A stretch of DNA of 14,150 nt from Streptomyces sp. MUM 178J (GCF_022414575.1 NZ_JADWYQ010000082.1:1-14150); one strand, 5' to 3'; positions 1 to 7,212 are shown, numbered from the stretch's first letter. Notes: generated by a model not told the origin, from the letters alone. Numbers and translations are program-made.

Positions 1-997
1 CCGCGGCCCACCGGGACCGGCGTCGCCGTCGGGCCGCGGGCTCCGGGCCCCCGGACTCCGCCCCGCCCGCGTCGCCCGCGTCGCCCGCGTCGCCCGCGGC
101 GTCCGGTTCCCGCTGCGCCGGGATGTACGCCTGGGTGTCGTGCGCCGCCGTCGGCGAGAACGCCCGCAACGCGACCATCACCTCGCCCGGCGTCGGCCGC
201 TCGGCCGGGTCCTTGGCCAGACACCGCCGCAGCAGCGGTGCGAGCCCCGCCGGAACGCCCGCCAGATCCGGCTCGTTGTGCACGACCTGGTACGCCACGA
301 TGTACGGGCTGTCCGAGTCGAACGGCCCACGCCCGGTCGCCGCGTGCACCAGCACCGCGCCCATCGCGAAGACGTCCGCCGCCGGCCCCACTTCGCGCGG
401 CCGCTGGAACTGCTCGGGCGCCATGAACGGCGGAGTGCCGATCAGCTTTCCCGTCTCCGTGCGGAGTTCGCTGTCCGCGGGCCGGGAGATCCCGAAGTCG
501 ATGACTTTCGGCCCATCTTCGGCGAGCAGCACATTGCCCGGTTTGAGGTCGCGGTGCACCACGCCCGCGCGGTGTATGTCGCGCAGCGCCTCGGCAAGAC
601 CGGCGCCGAGCCTGCGCAGTTGCTCGGAGCCCAGCGGACCGTTCCGCTTCACCTGTTCGGCGAGCGTCGGGCCGTCGATGAACAGCGTCGCCATCCAGGG
701 CCGTTCGGCCTCGGGGTCGGCGTCGACGACGGAGGCCGTGAACGCCCCGCTGACCCGCCGGGCGGCCGTCACCTCCTGCCGGAACCGCGCACGGAACTCC
801 GGGTCGGAGGCGTGCTCGGCATGAATGACCTTGACCGCGAGCCGCAGCCCGGAATCGGAGGCGGCCCGGTGCACGACGCCCATGCCGCCGTTGCCGAGGC
901 ATGCCTCAAGGCGGTACTGCCCGGCGTACCGCAAGGGTTCCGCTTCCGGAAACGAGCGGGCCGTCTCGACCGGCTCGGTGCTGCGCCGCGGTGGCAT
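1..997 (-). CDS. Hanks-type serine/threonine protein kinase (partial, C-terminus beyond window)
   Basis: Read on the minus strand from ATG at 997, 332 codons are open to the window edge. All main protein kinase motifs are present: glycine loop GNGGMG (residues 35-40), ATP-binding Lys in LAVKVI (K56), helix C Glu (about E75), catalytic loop HRDLKPGN (148-155, catalytic D150), DFG (167-169) and APE (193-195). The kinase fold ends near residue 280. Then follow a linker with three AGD repeats and a basic RRRRRSRW stretch at 324-330, which in this family often stands just before a single membrane helix; that part is not visible, so a receptor-like membrane topology is inference. The expected product phosphorylates Ser/Thr of cytoplasmic targets. 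It is divergent from the SH3b gene at 1138 with about 140 bp between them. No other in-frame start was seen close upstream. Confidence 0.95.
   Translation of the reverse strand, partial: MPPRRSTEPVETARSFPEAEPLRYAGQYRLEACLGNGGMGVVHRAASDSGLRLAVKVIHAEHASDPEFRARFRQEVTAARRVSGAFTASVVDADPEAERPWMATLFIDGPTLAEQVKRNGPLGSEQLRRLGAGLAEALRDIHRAGVVHRDLKPGNVLLAEDGPKVIDFGISRPADSELRTETGKLIGTPPFMAPEQFQRPREVGPAADVFAMGAVLVHAATGRGPFDSDSPYIVAYQVVHNEPDLAGVPAGLAPLLRRCLAKDPAERPTPGEVMVALRAFSPTAAHDTQAYIPAQREPDAAGDAGDAGDAGGAESGGPEPAARRRRRSRWAA
70..96. repeat. Three tandem copies of a 9-bp unit inside the kinase gene
   Basis: The unit GTCGCCCGC occurs three times in a row. On the kinase strand it encodes AGD-AGD-AGD in the linker after the kinase domain. 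Copy number in such an in-frame repeat may vary between strains (inference). Confidence 0.8.
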
Positions 998-1137
998 GTG
1001 CCCACCCCCGTGAATCTCGTGCGCGAGCGCGACGCTCGGAGCCTAGTCGATGGTGCGTGCGATCCAGCCATCGCTTGCTAGCCTCGGCGGCGAGCGCGGA
1101 GGGAACCGCGCGGACGCCGACAGCGGGGGGAACGAAG

Positions 1138-1491
1138 ATGTCCGTCGAGGAATTCGAAGGGGTCGAAGCGCGCGAGGGGGCCACGGAAGCCGAGGGAGCC
1201 GCGGGGGCCGAGACGGTCGGCGTGGCCGCGGAGACTCTGGCAGCCAAGCGCTATCCGGTCGCCCCGGGCGTCCGCCTCAACGTCCGCAGCGGCCCCGGCA
1301 CCAACTACCGGATCGTCCGGGTGCTTCCGTACGGCGCGAGCGTGCCGATCAACTGCCAGATGCCGGGGGAGTGGATCCGCGGACCGTACGGCACGTCCAA
1401 CATCTGGGACAACATCGGCAACGGCGAGTTCGTCTCGGACGCGTACATCTACACCGGCAGTGACGGGTATGTCGCGATCCGCTGCAACTGA
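1138..1491 (+). CDS. Small bacterial SH3 (SH3b)-domain protein
   Basis: 117 aa. The start is ATG 1138, about 6 nt after a purine-rich GGGGGG stretch; earlier in-frame starts would run into the divergent kinase region. Residues about 37-117 form an SH3b domain: the strand motif VRLNVRSGPGTNYRIV (LNVRSGPGT is the family hallmark), then a GEWIRG turn and a C-terminal YVAIRCN. The first 36 residues are acidic and Ala/Glu-rich and contain no signal peptide or membrane segment. That is odd, because related Streptomyces proteins of this kind are usually secreted. The two cysteines (INCQ and IRCN) could pair if exported. Bacterial SH3 domains bind peptidoglycan or peptides; no specific role is shown here. 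It lies next to a Ser/Thr kinase transcribed away from it, and whether they are linked is unknown. Confidence 0.85.
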   Translation: MSVEEFEGVEAREGATEAEGAAGAETVGVAAETLAAKRYPVAPGVRLNVRSGPGTNYRIVRVLPYGASVPINCQMPGEWIRGPYGTSNIWDNIGNGEFVSDAYIYTGSDGYVAIRCN

Positions 1492-1542
1492 AGCCCCGGA
1501 AGCCCCGGGAGCCCCGGAAGCAGGCAGGGGATAATCGCCCCT

Positions 1543-2046
1543 GTGAGCGAGAACCAGCAGCACCCCTCCCGTCCCACCGGGCCGCAGCCCGAGCCGATCC
1601 GCTTCTTCGGCACCACGTGGGTCGCCCGCGACGGCGGCTACGGGCTGCGCCGCCTCGGTGTGGCCGCCGGCTCGCTCGCCGCCGCCGTCGCGGGCTGTCT
1701 CGTCCTGCGGCTCGCCTACGAGGGGCTGTCCATCGCCCAGGTCGGCGGCTTCGTCAACGGCCTGGTCATCGTCATGTTCGCGGTCTGCAGCGCCATCGCC
1801 TTCCGCAAGACGTGGGAGGGCTTCACCCGCCGCCCGAGCGGCTCGCCCGCCGACGACTCGCTGCGCAGCCTCAAGGCGATCGGCTTCGTCGGCTCGCTGC
1901 TCGCCTATTTCCTCCGCTCGCTCGCCGAGGCCCCGGGCGAGAAGCTGCGCCGCGAGGAGTACGAGACGGCACGCAGGCAGTACGAGAAGCGGCGCGGCAG
2001 CCGAGCCGGGAACCCCGCGGCGCGCAGAAAGTCCAAGCGGCGGTAG
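1543..2046 (+). CDS. Small membrane protein of unknown function
   Basis: 167 aa from GTG 1543, with an AGGCAGGGG purine stretch about 13 nt upstream; no better in-frame start is visible. The protein has a hydrophilic N-terminus (1-36), hydrophobic segments at about 38-58 and 67-87, a weaker one at 112-126, and a strongly basic tail ending in RRKSKRR. This suggests two or three membrane spans with the charged tail in the cytoplasm. No catalytic motif is recognised and I cannot name a family. It stands alone between the SH3b gene (51 nt upstream) and the sigma factor promoter (starting 7 nt after its stop). Third-position GC is high throughout, so it is coding. Function unknown. Confidence 0.8.
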   Translation: MSENQQHPSRPTGPQPEPIRFFGTTWVARDGGYGLRRLGVAAGSLAAAVAGCLVLRLAYEGLSIAQVGGFVNGLVIVMFAVCSAIAFRKTWEGFTRRPSGSPADDSLRSLKAIGFVGSLLAYFLRSLAEAPGEKLRREEYETARRQYEKRRGSRAGNPAARRKSKRR

Positions 2047-2053
2047 CCCGCGG

Positions 2054-2080
2054 CGTCACACTCCGGCCGGCTGCGTCGTC
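2054..2080 (+). promoter_or_regulatory. Putative ECF41 promoter of the sigma factor gene (autoregulation)
   Basis: CGTCACA (2054-2060), 16 nt spacer, CGTC (2077-2080). This differs by one base from the known ECF41 promoter (TGTCACA, 16-17 nt, CGTC) and has the same geometry as the site before the oxidoreductase at 3076. It lies just after the stop of the membrane protein gene and predicts a 5' UTR of roughly 80 nt before ATG 2166. Confidence 0.7.
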
Positions 2081-2165
2081 ATCCCCGTGTCCGCGGTACG
2101 CCTGCCGAACGAGCGACGAGGCACAGGCGAGGCAGGCGAGGGAGACGAAGGAGAGGGGCAGGGAG

Positions 2166-3065
2166 ATGGCCGAGTTGGCCGTGTTCGAGGAGCAGCGCAG
2201 CCGCCTGTGGGGGATCGCCTACCGCATCACCGGGTCGGTCGCCGACGCGGAGGACGCCGTCCAGGAGGCGTGGCTGCGCTGGCAGGCCCTGCCGGACGGG
2301 GAGGCCGCCGACCCGCGGGCGTATCTGACGACCGTGGTCAGCAGGATCTGCTACGACCAGCTGGGCTCGGCCCGTGCCCGCCGTGAGGCGTATGTCGGCC
2401 CGTGGCTTCCGGAGCCGGTCGTCGCCAACGCCGCCGGCCCCGCCGCGCCGACCCCGCCCGACCCCGCCGAGCGCGTCACCCTCGACGAATCCGTCGGGAT
2501 CGCGCTGCTCACGGTGCTGGAGCGGCTCACCCCCGCCGAGCGCACCGCGTTCATCCTGCACGACGTCTTCGCCGTCTCCTTCCCCGAGATCGCCGAGGTC
2601 GTCGGCCGTACCCCGGAATCCGTACGGCAGCTGGCCTCGCGCGCCCGCCGCAGGGTGCGGGCCGAGGCGCCTCGCCGCTCGGTCGACCGCACCGAGCACC
2701 GCAGGGCCGTCGACACCTTCCTGGCCGCCGTCATGGGCGGGGATCTGGAGGGGCTGCTGGAGGTGCTCGACCCCGAGGTGGTGTGGCGCTCCGACGGCGG
2801 CGGAAAGATCACGGCCGCCCGGCGTCCGGTGCTGGGCGGAGACAAGGTGGCCCGCTACGCCCACGGCCTCATGCGCGGCTTCGACCCCGGCACGATGCGG
2901 GTGGTCGTCCGCGAGGTGAACGGCGCACCCGGCCTTGTCTTCACCGACGCGGCGAGCGGCCAGAGGGCGGTGTTCGGCTTCACCGTGCACCGGGGCCGGA
3001 TCACCGAGATCGACGCCGTCGTCAACCCCGACAAGCTGCGCCATCTGGACCCGGGGAGCGTGTGA
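2166..3065 (+). CDS. ECF41-family RNA polymerase sigma factor with C-terminal SnoaL-like domain
   Basis: 299 aa from ATG 2166, preceded by purine-rich AAGGAGAGGGG. Sigma region 2 covers about 5-75 (YRITGSVADAEDAVQEAWLRW). The linker carries the ECF41 hallmark WLPEP (80-84). Sigma region 4 covers about 112-165, with a helix-turn-helix (SFPEIAEVVGRTPESVRQLASRARRR at 138-163). A SnoaL-like domain follows (about 175-295) with the family motifs DGGGK (210-214) and NPDKL (287-291). In characterised ECF41 members this domain replaces the anti-sigma factor and tunes activity; that is family knowledge. The adjacent FAD oxidoreductase fits the usual ECF41 partner class (carboxymuconolactone decarboxylase, oxidoreductase or epimerase). 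Both genes carry matching promoter motifs, so positive autoregulation plus activation of the neighbour is likely. It is often annotated SigJ-like. Confidence 0.95.
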   Translation: MAELAVFEEQRSRLWGIAYRITGSVADAEDAVQEAWLRWQALPDGEAADPRAYLTTVVSRICYDQLGSARARREAYVGPWLPEPVVANAAGPAAPTPPDPAERVTLDESVGIALLTVLERLTPAERTAFILHDVFAVSFPEIAEVVGRTPESVRQLASRARRRVRAEAPRRSVDRTEHRRAVDTFLAAVMGGDLEGLLEVLDPEVVWRSDGGGKITAARRPVLGGDKVARYAHGLMRGFDPGTMRVVVREVNGAPGLVFTDAASGQRAVFGFTVHRGRITEIDAVVNPDKLRHLDPGSV

Positions 3066-3075
3066 CGGGCGGAGT

Positions 3076-3102
3076 TGTCACACTCGGCGCGCCCGCGTCG
3101 TC
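3076..3102 (+). promoter_or_regulatory. Putative ECF41 promoter of the oxidoreductase gene; probably leaderless mRNA
   Basis: TGTCACA (3076-3082), 16 nt spacer, CGTC (3099-3102): an exact match to the known ECF41 consensus. The expected transcription start falls at about 3109-3111, on or next to ATG 3111, so the mRNA probably starts at the start codon. The motif would lie inside the coding sequence if the upstream GTG at 3075 were used, which argues for ATG 3111. Confidence 0.75.
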
Positions 3103-3110
3103 CCTCTTGC

Positions 3111-4289
3111 ATGAACACCACACGGACGAACGCAACGAAGCAGCGGACCAGGCAGCAGATCGTCGTGCTCGGCGCGGGCTACGCCGGTCTGCTGGCCGCC
3201 CTGCGGCTGGCCCCGCACGCCGACGTGGTCCTGGTGGACCCCAGTGACCGGTTCACCGAACGCGTCCGCCTGCATGAGCTGGCCGCCGGCCGGCCGGATG
3301 TCACCCACCCTCTGCAGCAGCTCCTGCGCGGAACCGGCGTGCGTCATCTGGCGGCGCGCGCCACGGCCCTGGACCCGGCGGCCCGCCAGGTGACCACGGA
3401 CGACGGCCGGATCCTTCCGTACGACCGGCTCGTCTACGCCCTGGGCAGCCGCACCGGCCATCTGCCGGGCAGCCGCACCGGCCGTCTGCCGGACCGCCCC
3501 CTCGGCCCGGAGGGCGGCGCCGCGGACGAACGCGCCTACAGCGCGGAGTCGGCCGAGGCCCTGCGCAAGCGGCTGGTGGACGGCCCCGGCAGCCTGGCCG
3601 TGGTGGGCGGCGGGCTCACCGGCGTAGAGATGGCCGCCGAGCTGGCGGAGGCGTACCCCGATTGGTCCGTGCGGCTGCTGTCCGCCGGTCCGCTCGCCGC
3701 CGGCTGCTCCGGCCGGGGCCGGGACCACATCCATACGGTCCTCGCCGCGCGAGGCGTCCGCGTCGAGGAGGGCCGCCGCGTCGCCGACGCCGGGGAGGTG
3801 GACGCCGACGCGGTCGTCTGGACGGCCTCCATGGTTCCCAACACCGCGCTCGCCGCGGCCGCCGGGCTGGCCCTCGACCCGGAGGGGTCCGGACGGATCG
3901 CGGTGGACGCCTCGCTGCGCTCCCTCACCCACCCCGAGGTGTACGCGGCGGGGGACGCGGCGGCCTCCCACGCCCCCGCACCCGGGCCGCTGCGCATGGC
4001 CTGCGCCACCGCCCTGCCCACCGGGTCCCACGCGGCGTCGTCGATCCTGGCCGAGGCGCGTGGTCGCACGCCGAAGCCCCTGAGCTTCGGGTTCACGGTG
4101 CAGTGCGTGAGCCTCGGCCGCCATGACGGGCTGATCCAGTTCGTCCGGCCGGACGACTCGCCCCGCGACCGGATGCTGACCGGCCGGACGGCGGCCCGTG
4201 CCAAGGAGCAGGTGGTCCGCTCCACGGTGCGCTTCCTGCGGCTGGCCGCGCGCCGCCCGTCGGTGGTTTCCCTGATTCCCGGCCTCTGA
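3111..4289 (+). CDS. FAD-dependent pyridine nucleotide oxidoreductase (NDH-2-like)
   Basis: 392 aa from ATG 3111; the start was chosen because the ECF41 promoter occupies 3076-3102. An N-terminal dinucleotide fold with GAGYAG (21-26) binds FAD. A second fold with VVGGGLTGVEMAAEL (164-178) binds NAD(P)H. The C-terminal flavin motif VYAAGDAA (277-284) is present. The order is that of type II NADH dehydrogenase-like and related disulfide-oxidoreductase-fold proteins; no redox-active CxxxxC is seen. There is no terminal membrane helix, so it is likely cytoplasmic or peripheral. An 8-residue duplication (GSRTGHLP/GSRTGRLP, 112-127) lies just after the conserved YALGS segment. It starts 46 nt after the sigma factor stop and is the likely target of that sigma factor. 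The substrate is unknown; the electron acceptor may be a quinone or another small oxidant. Confidence 0.93.
   Translation: MNTTRTNATKQRTRQQIVVLGAGYAGLLAALRLAPHADVVLVDPSDRFTERVRLHELAAGRPDVTHPLQQLLRGTGVRHLAARATALDPAARQVTTDDGRILPYDRLVYALGSRTGHLPGSRTGRLPDRPLGPEGGAADERAYSAESAEALRKRLVDGPGSLAVVGGGLTGVEMAAELAEAYPDWSVRLLSAGPLAAGCSGRGRDHIHTVLAARGVRVEEGRRVADAGEVDADAVVWTASMVPNTALAAAAGLALDPEGSGRIAVDASLRSLTHPEVYAAGDAAASHAPAPGPLRMACATALPTGSHAASSILAEARGRTPKPLSFGFTVQCVSLGRHDGLIQFVRPDDSPRDRMLTGRTAARAKEQVVRSTVRFLRLAARRPSVVSLIPGL
3443..3490 (+). repeat. In-frame 24-bp tandem duplication in the oxidoreductase gene
   Basis: Two adjacent 24-bp copies (3443-3466 and 3467-3490) differ by one base and encode GSRTGHLP and GSRTGRLP. 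It looks like a recent slippage duplication that lengthens a loop behind the nucleotide-binding core. Confidence 0.85.
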
Positions 4290-4365
4290 TTCCCGGCCCG
4301 GCCTCTGATTCCCGGCCTCTGATTCCCGGTCTTCGGCCCGGGCCCGGCCCCGGTCTTCGGCCCGG
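4273..4365 (+). repeat. Short direct repeats around the oxidoreductase stop codon
   Basis: TGATTCCCGG occurs four times (starts 4273, 4287, 4306, 4320). The first copy is inside the gene's last codons, so the IPGL-stop context is repeated downstream. A second unit, GGTCTTCGGCCCGG, follows twice (4328 and 4352). Together they form a simple repeat filling most of the gap before the ABC operon. No clear hairpin terminator with a T-tract is seen here. Confidence 0.8.
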
Positions 4366-4390
4366 CCTCCGGCCCCGGACCGGCCATGGC

Positions 4391-4435
4391 TTGACGCCCG
4401 GCAGCGCCAGGAGGATTATTCATCGCATGATGAAT
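4391..4435 (+). promoter_or_regulatory. Putative promoter and overlapping inverted-repeat operator of the ABC operon
   Basis: TTGACG (4391-4396) could be a -35 box; the AT-rich GATTATT 17-18 nt further could serve as -10. AGGAGG (4409-4414) is a good ribosome binding site, 12 nt before ATG 4427. The inverted repeat ATTCATC-GCAT-GATGAAT (4418-4435, 7-bp arms) covers the start codon. It may be a repressor operator, or in RNA a hairpin hiding the AUG. No regulator gene is next to it in this window. Confidence 0.45.
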
Positions 4436-5239
4436 TCTTCCGGTGCTGCCGTCGTCGCCCGCGGCCTCACCGTCGTACGAGGAGACCGCACCGTTCTCAG
4501 CGGACTCGACTTCACCGTCTGGCCCGGCCGTATCACCGGCCTGCTGGGGCCCTCCGGATGCGGCAAGTCCACCCTGATGCGCGCCCTCGTCGGCACCCAG
4601 GCCAGAGTCACCGGCACCCTCGAAGTCCTCGGCCGCCCCGCCGGGGACGCCTCGCTCCGCAGCCGGATCGGCTATGTCACCCAGGCCCCGTCCGTCTACG
4701 ACGATCTGACGGTCCGGCAGAACCTCGACTATTTCGCCTCCGTACTGCTGCCGGGCCGCCGCCGCGCCGAAATCCGGCGTCAGCACATCACCCGCGTCAT
4801 CGAGGACGTCGACCTCGCCTCACACGCCGACGCACTCGCCGGCAGGCTCTCCGGCGGCCAGCGCAGCCGCGTCTCCCTCGCGGTAGCCCTCCTCGGCACG
4901 CCCGAACTCCTCGTCCTCGACGAACCGACCGTCGGGCTCGACCCCGTACTCCGCCGCGACCTGTGGAACCTCTTCCACCGCCTCGCCGATGAGCGCGGCA
5001 CGACGATCCTCGTCTCCTCCCACGTCATGGACGAAGCCGAGCGCTGCCACCGGCTGCTGCTCATGCGCGAGGGCGAACTCCTCGCCGAGGACACCCCCGA
5101 CGCCCTGCGCGCCCGCACCCGCAGCGAGACCGTCGAACAGGCCTTCCTCCACCTGGTGGACCAGGCCGACGCGGCAGCCCGCAACTCCTCCCGCGACGCC
5201 GCCGCGGACCCTGACCCATTCCAGGAGAACCACCGATGA
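4427..5239 (+). CDS. ABC transporter ATP-binding protein
   Basis: 270 aa. The start is ATG 4427 (a second ATG follows at 4430), after AGGAGG at 4409-4414; an upstream TTG at 4391 is less likely because it would overlap a -35-like box. The nucleotide-binding domain is complete: Walker A GPSGCGKST (41-49), Q-loop Q86, signature LSGGQ (141-145), Walker B LLVLDEP (161-167) with catalytic Glu, D-loop VGLDP (169-173) and H-loop His199. The sequence groups with ATPases of ABC-2 type exporters (DrrA-like drug or lipid efflux). A 30-residue tail rich in Ala, Asp and Glu follows the domain. It overlaps the permease by ATGA, so they are co-translated and form one transporter. The substrate cannot be told from sequence. 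Confidence 0.95.
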   Translation: MMNSSGAAVVARGLTVVRGDRTVLSGLDFTVWPGRITGLLGPSGCGKSTLMRALVGTQARVTGTLEVLGRPAGDASLRSRIGYVTQAPSVYDDLTVRQNLDYFASVLLPGRRRAEIRRQHITRVIEDVDLASHADALAGRLSGGQRSRVSLAVALLGTPELLVLDEPTVGLDPVLRRDLWNLFHRLADERGTTILVSSHVMDEAERCHRLLLMREGELLAEDTPDALRARTRSETVEQAFLHLVDQADAAARNSSRDAAADPDPFQENHR

Positions 5240-6027
5240 CCACGACCCACGCCGCACCCGCCGCCGTCTCCCCCCGGCCCGGTCTCGCGCCCTCCGCCGC
5301 ACGCACCCTCGCCACCGCCGCCCGGGTGCTGCGCCAACTGCGCCACGACCCCCGCTCGATCGCGCTGATGCTGCTCGTCCCGTGCCTGATGCTCTTCCTG
5401 CTGCGCTATGTCTTCGACGGCAGCCCGCGGACCTTCGACTCCATCGGCGCCTCGCTGCTCGGCATCTTCCCGCTGATCACGATGTTCCTGGTCACCTCCA
5501 TCGCCACCCTGCGCGAACGCACCTCCGGCACCCTGGAACGCCTCCTCGCCATGCCCCTGGGCAAGGGCGACCTCATCGCGGGCTACGCCCTGGCCTTCGG
5601 CCTCATCGCCATCATCCAGTCCCTACTCGCCACCGGACTCTCGCTCTGGGCCCTCGGCCTCGACATCGTCGGCTCGCCCTGGCTGCTGCTCCTGGTAGCC
5701 CTGCTCGACGCCCTCCTCGGCACGGCCCTCGGCCTCTTCGTCTCCGCCTTCGCGGCCTCCGAGTTCCAGGCGGTCCAGTTCATGCCGGCCGTGATCTTCC
5801 CGCAGCTGCTGCTGTGCGGACTGTTCACCGCCCGCGCGAACATGCAGCCCGTCCTGGAGGGGATCTCGAACGTCCTGCCCATGTCGTACGCGGTCGACGC
5901 CATGACCGAAGTGCTGCGCCACCCGGACGCCACCGGCGACTTCCTGCGGGACGTCCTCGTCGTCGCGGGCTGCGCCGTCCTGGTCCTCGCCCTGGGCGCG
6001 GCCACCCTGCGCCGCCGCACCGCATAA
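5236..6027 (+). CDS. ABC-2 type transporter permease
   Basis: 263 aa. Start ATG 5236 lies in the ATGA overlap with the ATPase stop. Hydrophobic segments at about 42-60, 70-90, 115-140, 145-170, 180-195 and 235-255 give the usual six helices of an ABC-2 half-transporter. The conserved cytoplasmic loop LRERTSGTLERLLAMP (about 94-109) contacts the ATPase in this family, and PMSYAVDAMTEVLR near the end is also typical. The product forms the membrane channel for export of an unknown lipophilic compound together with the upstream ATPase. The operon ends here; no further co-directional gene follows for over 1 kb. Confidence 0.93.
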   Translation: MTTTHAAPAAVSPRPGLAPSAARTLATAARVLRQLRHDPRSIALMLLVPCLMLFLLRYVFDGSPRTFDSIGASLLGIFPLITMFLVTSIATLRERTSGTLERLLAMPLGKGDLIAGYALAFGLIAIIQSLLATGLSLWALGLDIVGSPWLLLLVALLDALLGTALGLFVSAFAASEFQAVQFMPAVIFPQLLLCGLFTARANMQPVLEGISNVLPMSYAVDAMTEVLRHPDATGDFLRDVLVVAGCAVLVLALGAATLRRRTA

Positions 6028-6290
6028 TCAGCCGGAACTCCGCCGCCTCGGCCATGCTGCCGCCCGGGCGCGGCGAGCACCTCCCGCACACCCGGCGGGC
6101 CCGCTGCCGAGGGCGCACCGGGCCGTCCCGGCGGGCCGGCGGCGGCCGGCAGCGGGGCGACGCGCTGGGCGTCGGGCACGGCGATGACGAACTCCTGGCC
6201 CCGTGCCGCCAGTCCGCGCAGCAGCGGGTCGACGTCGTCAAGGTCGCGCAGGTCCGCGAAGAAGGCGTCGAACTCCTCCTCCGTCACATC
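6028..6290 (-). other. Gene-poor stretch with a doubtful minus-strand coding remnant
   Basis: About 260 bp follow the permease. On the minus strand an open frame from GTG 6287 begins VTEEEFDAFFADLRD and stays protein-like for about 50 residues. It then becomes low-complexity Pro/Gly/Ala and continues open antisense through the permease gene. There is no good ribosome binding site. It might be the start of a gene broken by a frameshift, or chance in GC-rich DNA. I recognise no family. The plus strand shows only GC-rich repeats such as GCCGGC. Confidence 0.3.
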
Positions 6291-6334
6291 CCTGAAAACA
6301 GGCGCGCCCGGCCGCGGGGTTCCGCCGGGCGCGC
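6291..6334 (-). terminator. Intrinsic terminator after the FG-GAP gene
   Basis: The arms GCGCGCCCGGC (6302-6312) and GCCGGGCGCGC (6324-6334) are perfectly complementary (11 bp, 11-nt loop). On the minus strand the stem is followed by TGTTTTC. This is a good factor-independent terminator for the minus-strand FG-GAP gene ending at 6367. Confidence 0.75.
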
Positions 6335-6366
6335 TTCATGTCCCACCCGCCATCCGCGTGTGCGCG

Positions 6367-7197
6367 TCATCGCGGCAGGGCGATGCCGAACGCGTCGCCG
6401 TTGCTGCCTGCGGGCCAGCCCAGATCGGCCTCCGCGAGCGCGGTCGCCGACTCCAGCGTGCCGGGCTTCACCTTCACCACGGTCACGGTGCCCGCGGCGT
6501 TGCCGGGCGCGCCGATGAGCGGCTCCACCCGGCCGTTTCCGTCGGTGTCCAGGGCTCCGACGGTCCACCCGAAGTGATCGCCCTCGTACACCGTGCCCGG
6601 CACTCCGGGGGTGTCCTGGCTGATCCAGACGGCGCCGGATGCCGAGATGCCACCCGATGCGTTGCCGAACAGGACCAGGGAGGCGCCCGAACCGGTCGCC
6701 GAGCCGAGGGCCTCGCTGCGCATTCCGGCGATCAGATCGTCGACTCCGTCGCCGTCGAAGTCGCCCGCCGCCAGGGACGAGGCGAAGTAGTCCTCGGGTT
6801 CCGGGGAGCCGGCGATGCCCGGTGTGTCCTGGTCGAACACCTCGACGCGGTCGGGGGAGAGGCCGTCGGCGGCGGCGTAGAACACGGCCAGCCGTCCGGC
6901 GGCGCCCGCGTCGTCGCCGGCCTTCTCGTCGGAGGCGCCGACCGCGACGTCCAGGTACGGGTCGTCGTTGAAGTGGCCCAGGGCCAATGCGCTGCCCGCG
7001 AACTCCCCGATGTCGTCGACGTTCCCGGAGTCCAGGTACCCCCCGGCCGCCGGCGCGTCGTCGATGGGACCGTACAGCACATGGATCGAGCCGCGGTCGG
7101 AGCTGCCCGATATCTGCTCGCCCATGGTCGCGGAGACCAGGTCGTCGGCGCCGTCGCCGTTGATGTCGCCGATGGCGACCTGCTCGCCGAACCGGTC
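6367..7197 (-). pseudogene. FG-GAP repeat (integrin-alpha-like beta-propeller) protein, 5'-truncated
   Basis: 276 sense codons are open on the minus strand, from about 7197 to TGA at 6367. At least four FG-GAP repeats are visible, each with a calcium-loop-like motif: DINGDGADDLV, HFNDDPYLDVAVGA, DFDGDGVDDLIAGM and DTDGNGRVEPLIGA, separated by RFGEQ/YFASSL/HFGWTVG blade starts. Such proteins are normally secreted and start with a signal peptide. Here the reading frame loses homology at about 7198, in the middle of a repeat block, exactly where a plus-strand toxin fragment begins, so the N-terminal half is gone. An internal ATG (7125) exists but would begin mid-propeller. The C-terminus is intact and followed by a terminator. 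Likely nonfunctional. Confidence 0.8.
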
Positions 7198-7200
7198 CTG

Positions 7201-7212
7201 CGTTGCGCAACG
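7201..7212. repeat. 12-bp perfect palindrome at the junction of two truncated genes
   Basis: CGTTGCGCAACG is a perfect palindrome sitting between the last recognisable codon of the FG-GAP gene (minus) and the first of the toxin fragment (plus). It marks a recombination breakpoint. Confidence 0.75.

Noticed and set aside
70..96. CRISPR-like short repeats
   Set aside because: The repeats are tandem without spacers and encode AGD in frame with the kinase.
123..1081. Long plus-strand open frames opposite the kinase gene
   Set aside because: They are the high-GC shadow of the kinase, whose motifs are unambiguous on the minus strand; the plus-strand translations are Arg/Pro/Ala-rich with no family motif.
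1030..1090. Possible -10 boxes (TAGGCT minus, TAGCCT plus) between the kinase and SH3b genes
   Set aside because: No acceptable -35 box at the right distance on either strand, so promoters could not be supported.
4989..6518. 509-codon plus-strand frame overlapping the ABC genes
   Set aside because: Out of frame with the ATPase and permease; composition dominated by Arg, Pro and His; no motif.
6367..7125. Intact shorter FG-GAP gene starting at the internal ATG 7125
   Set aside because: The reading frame shows another FG-GAP repeat upstream of this ATG (DINGDGADDLV), so the ATG is internal and the gene is truncated.
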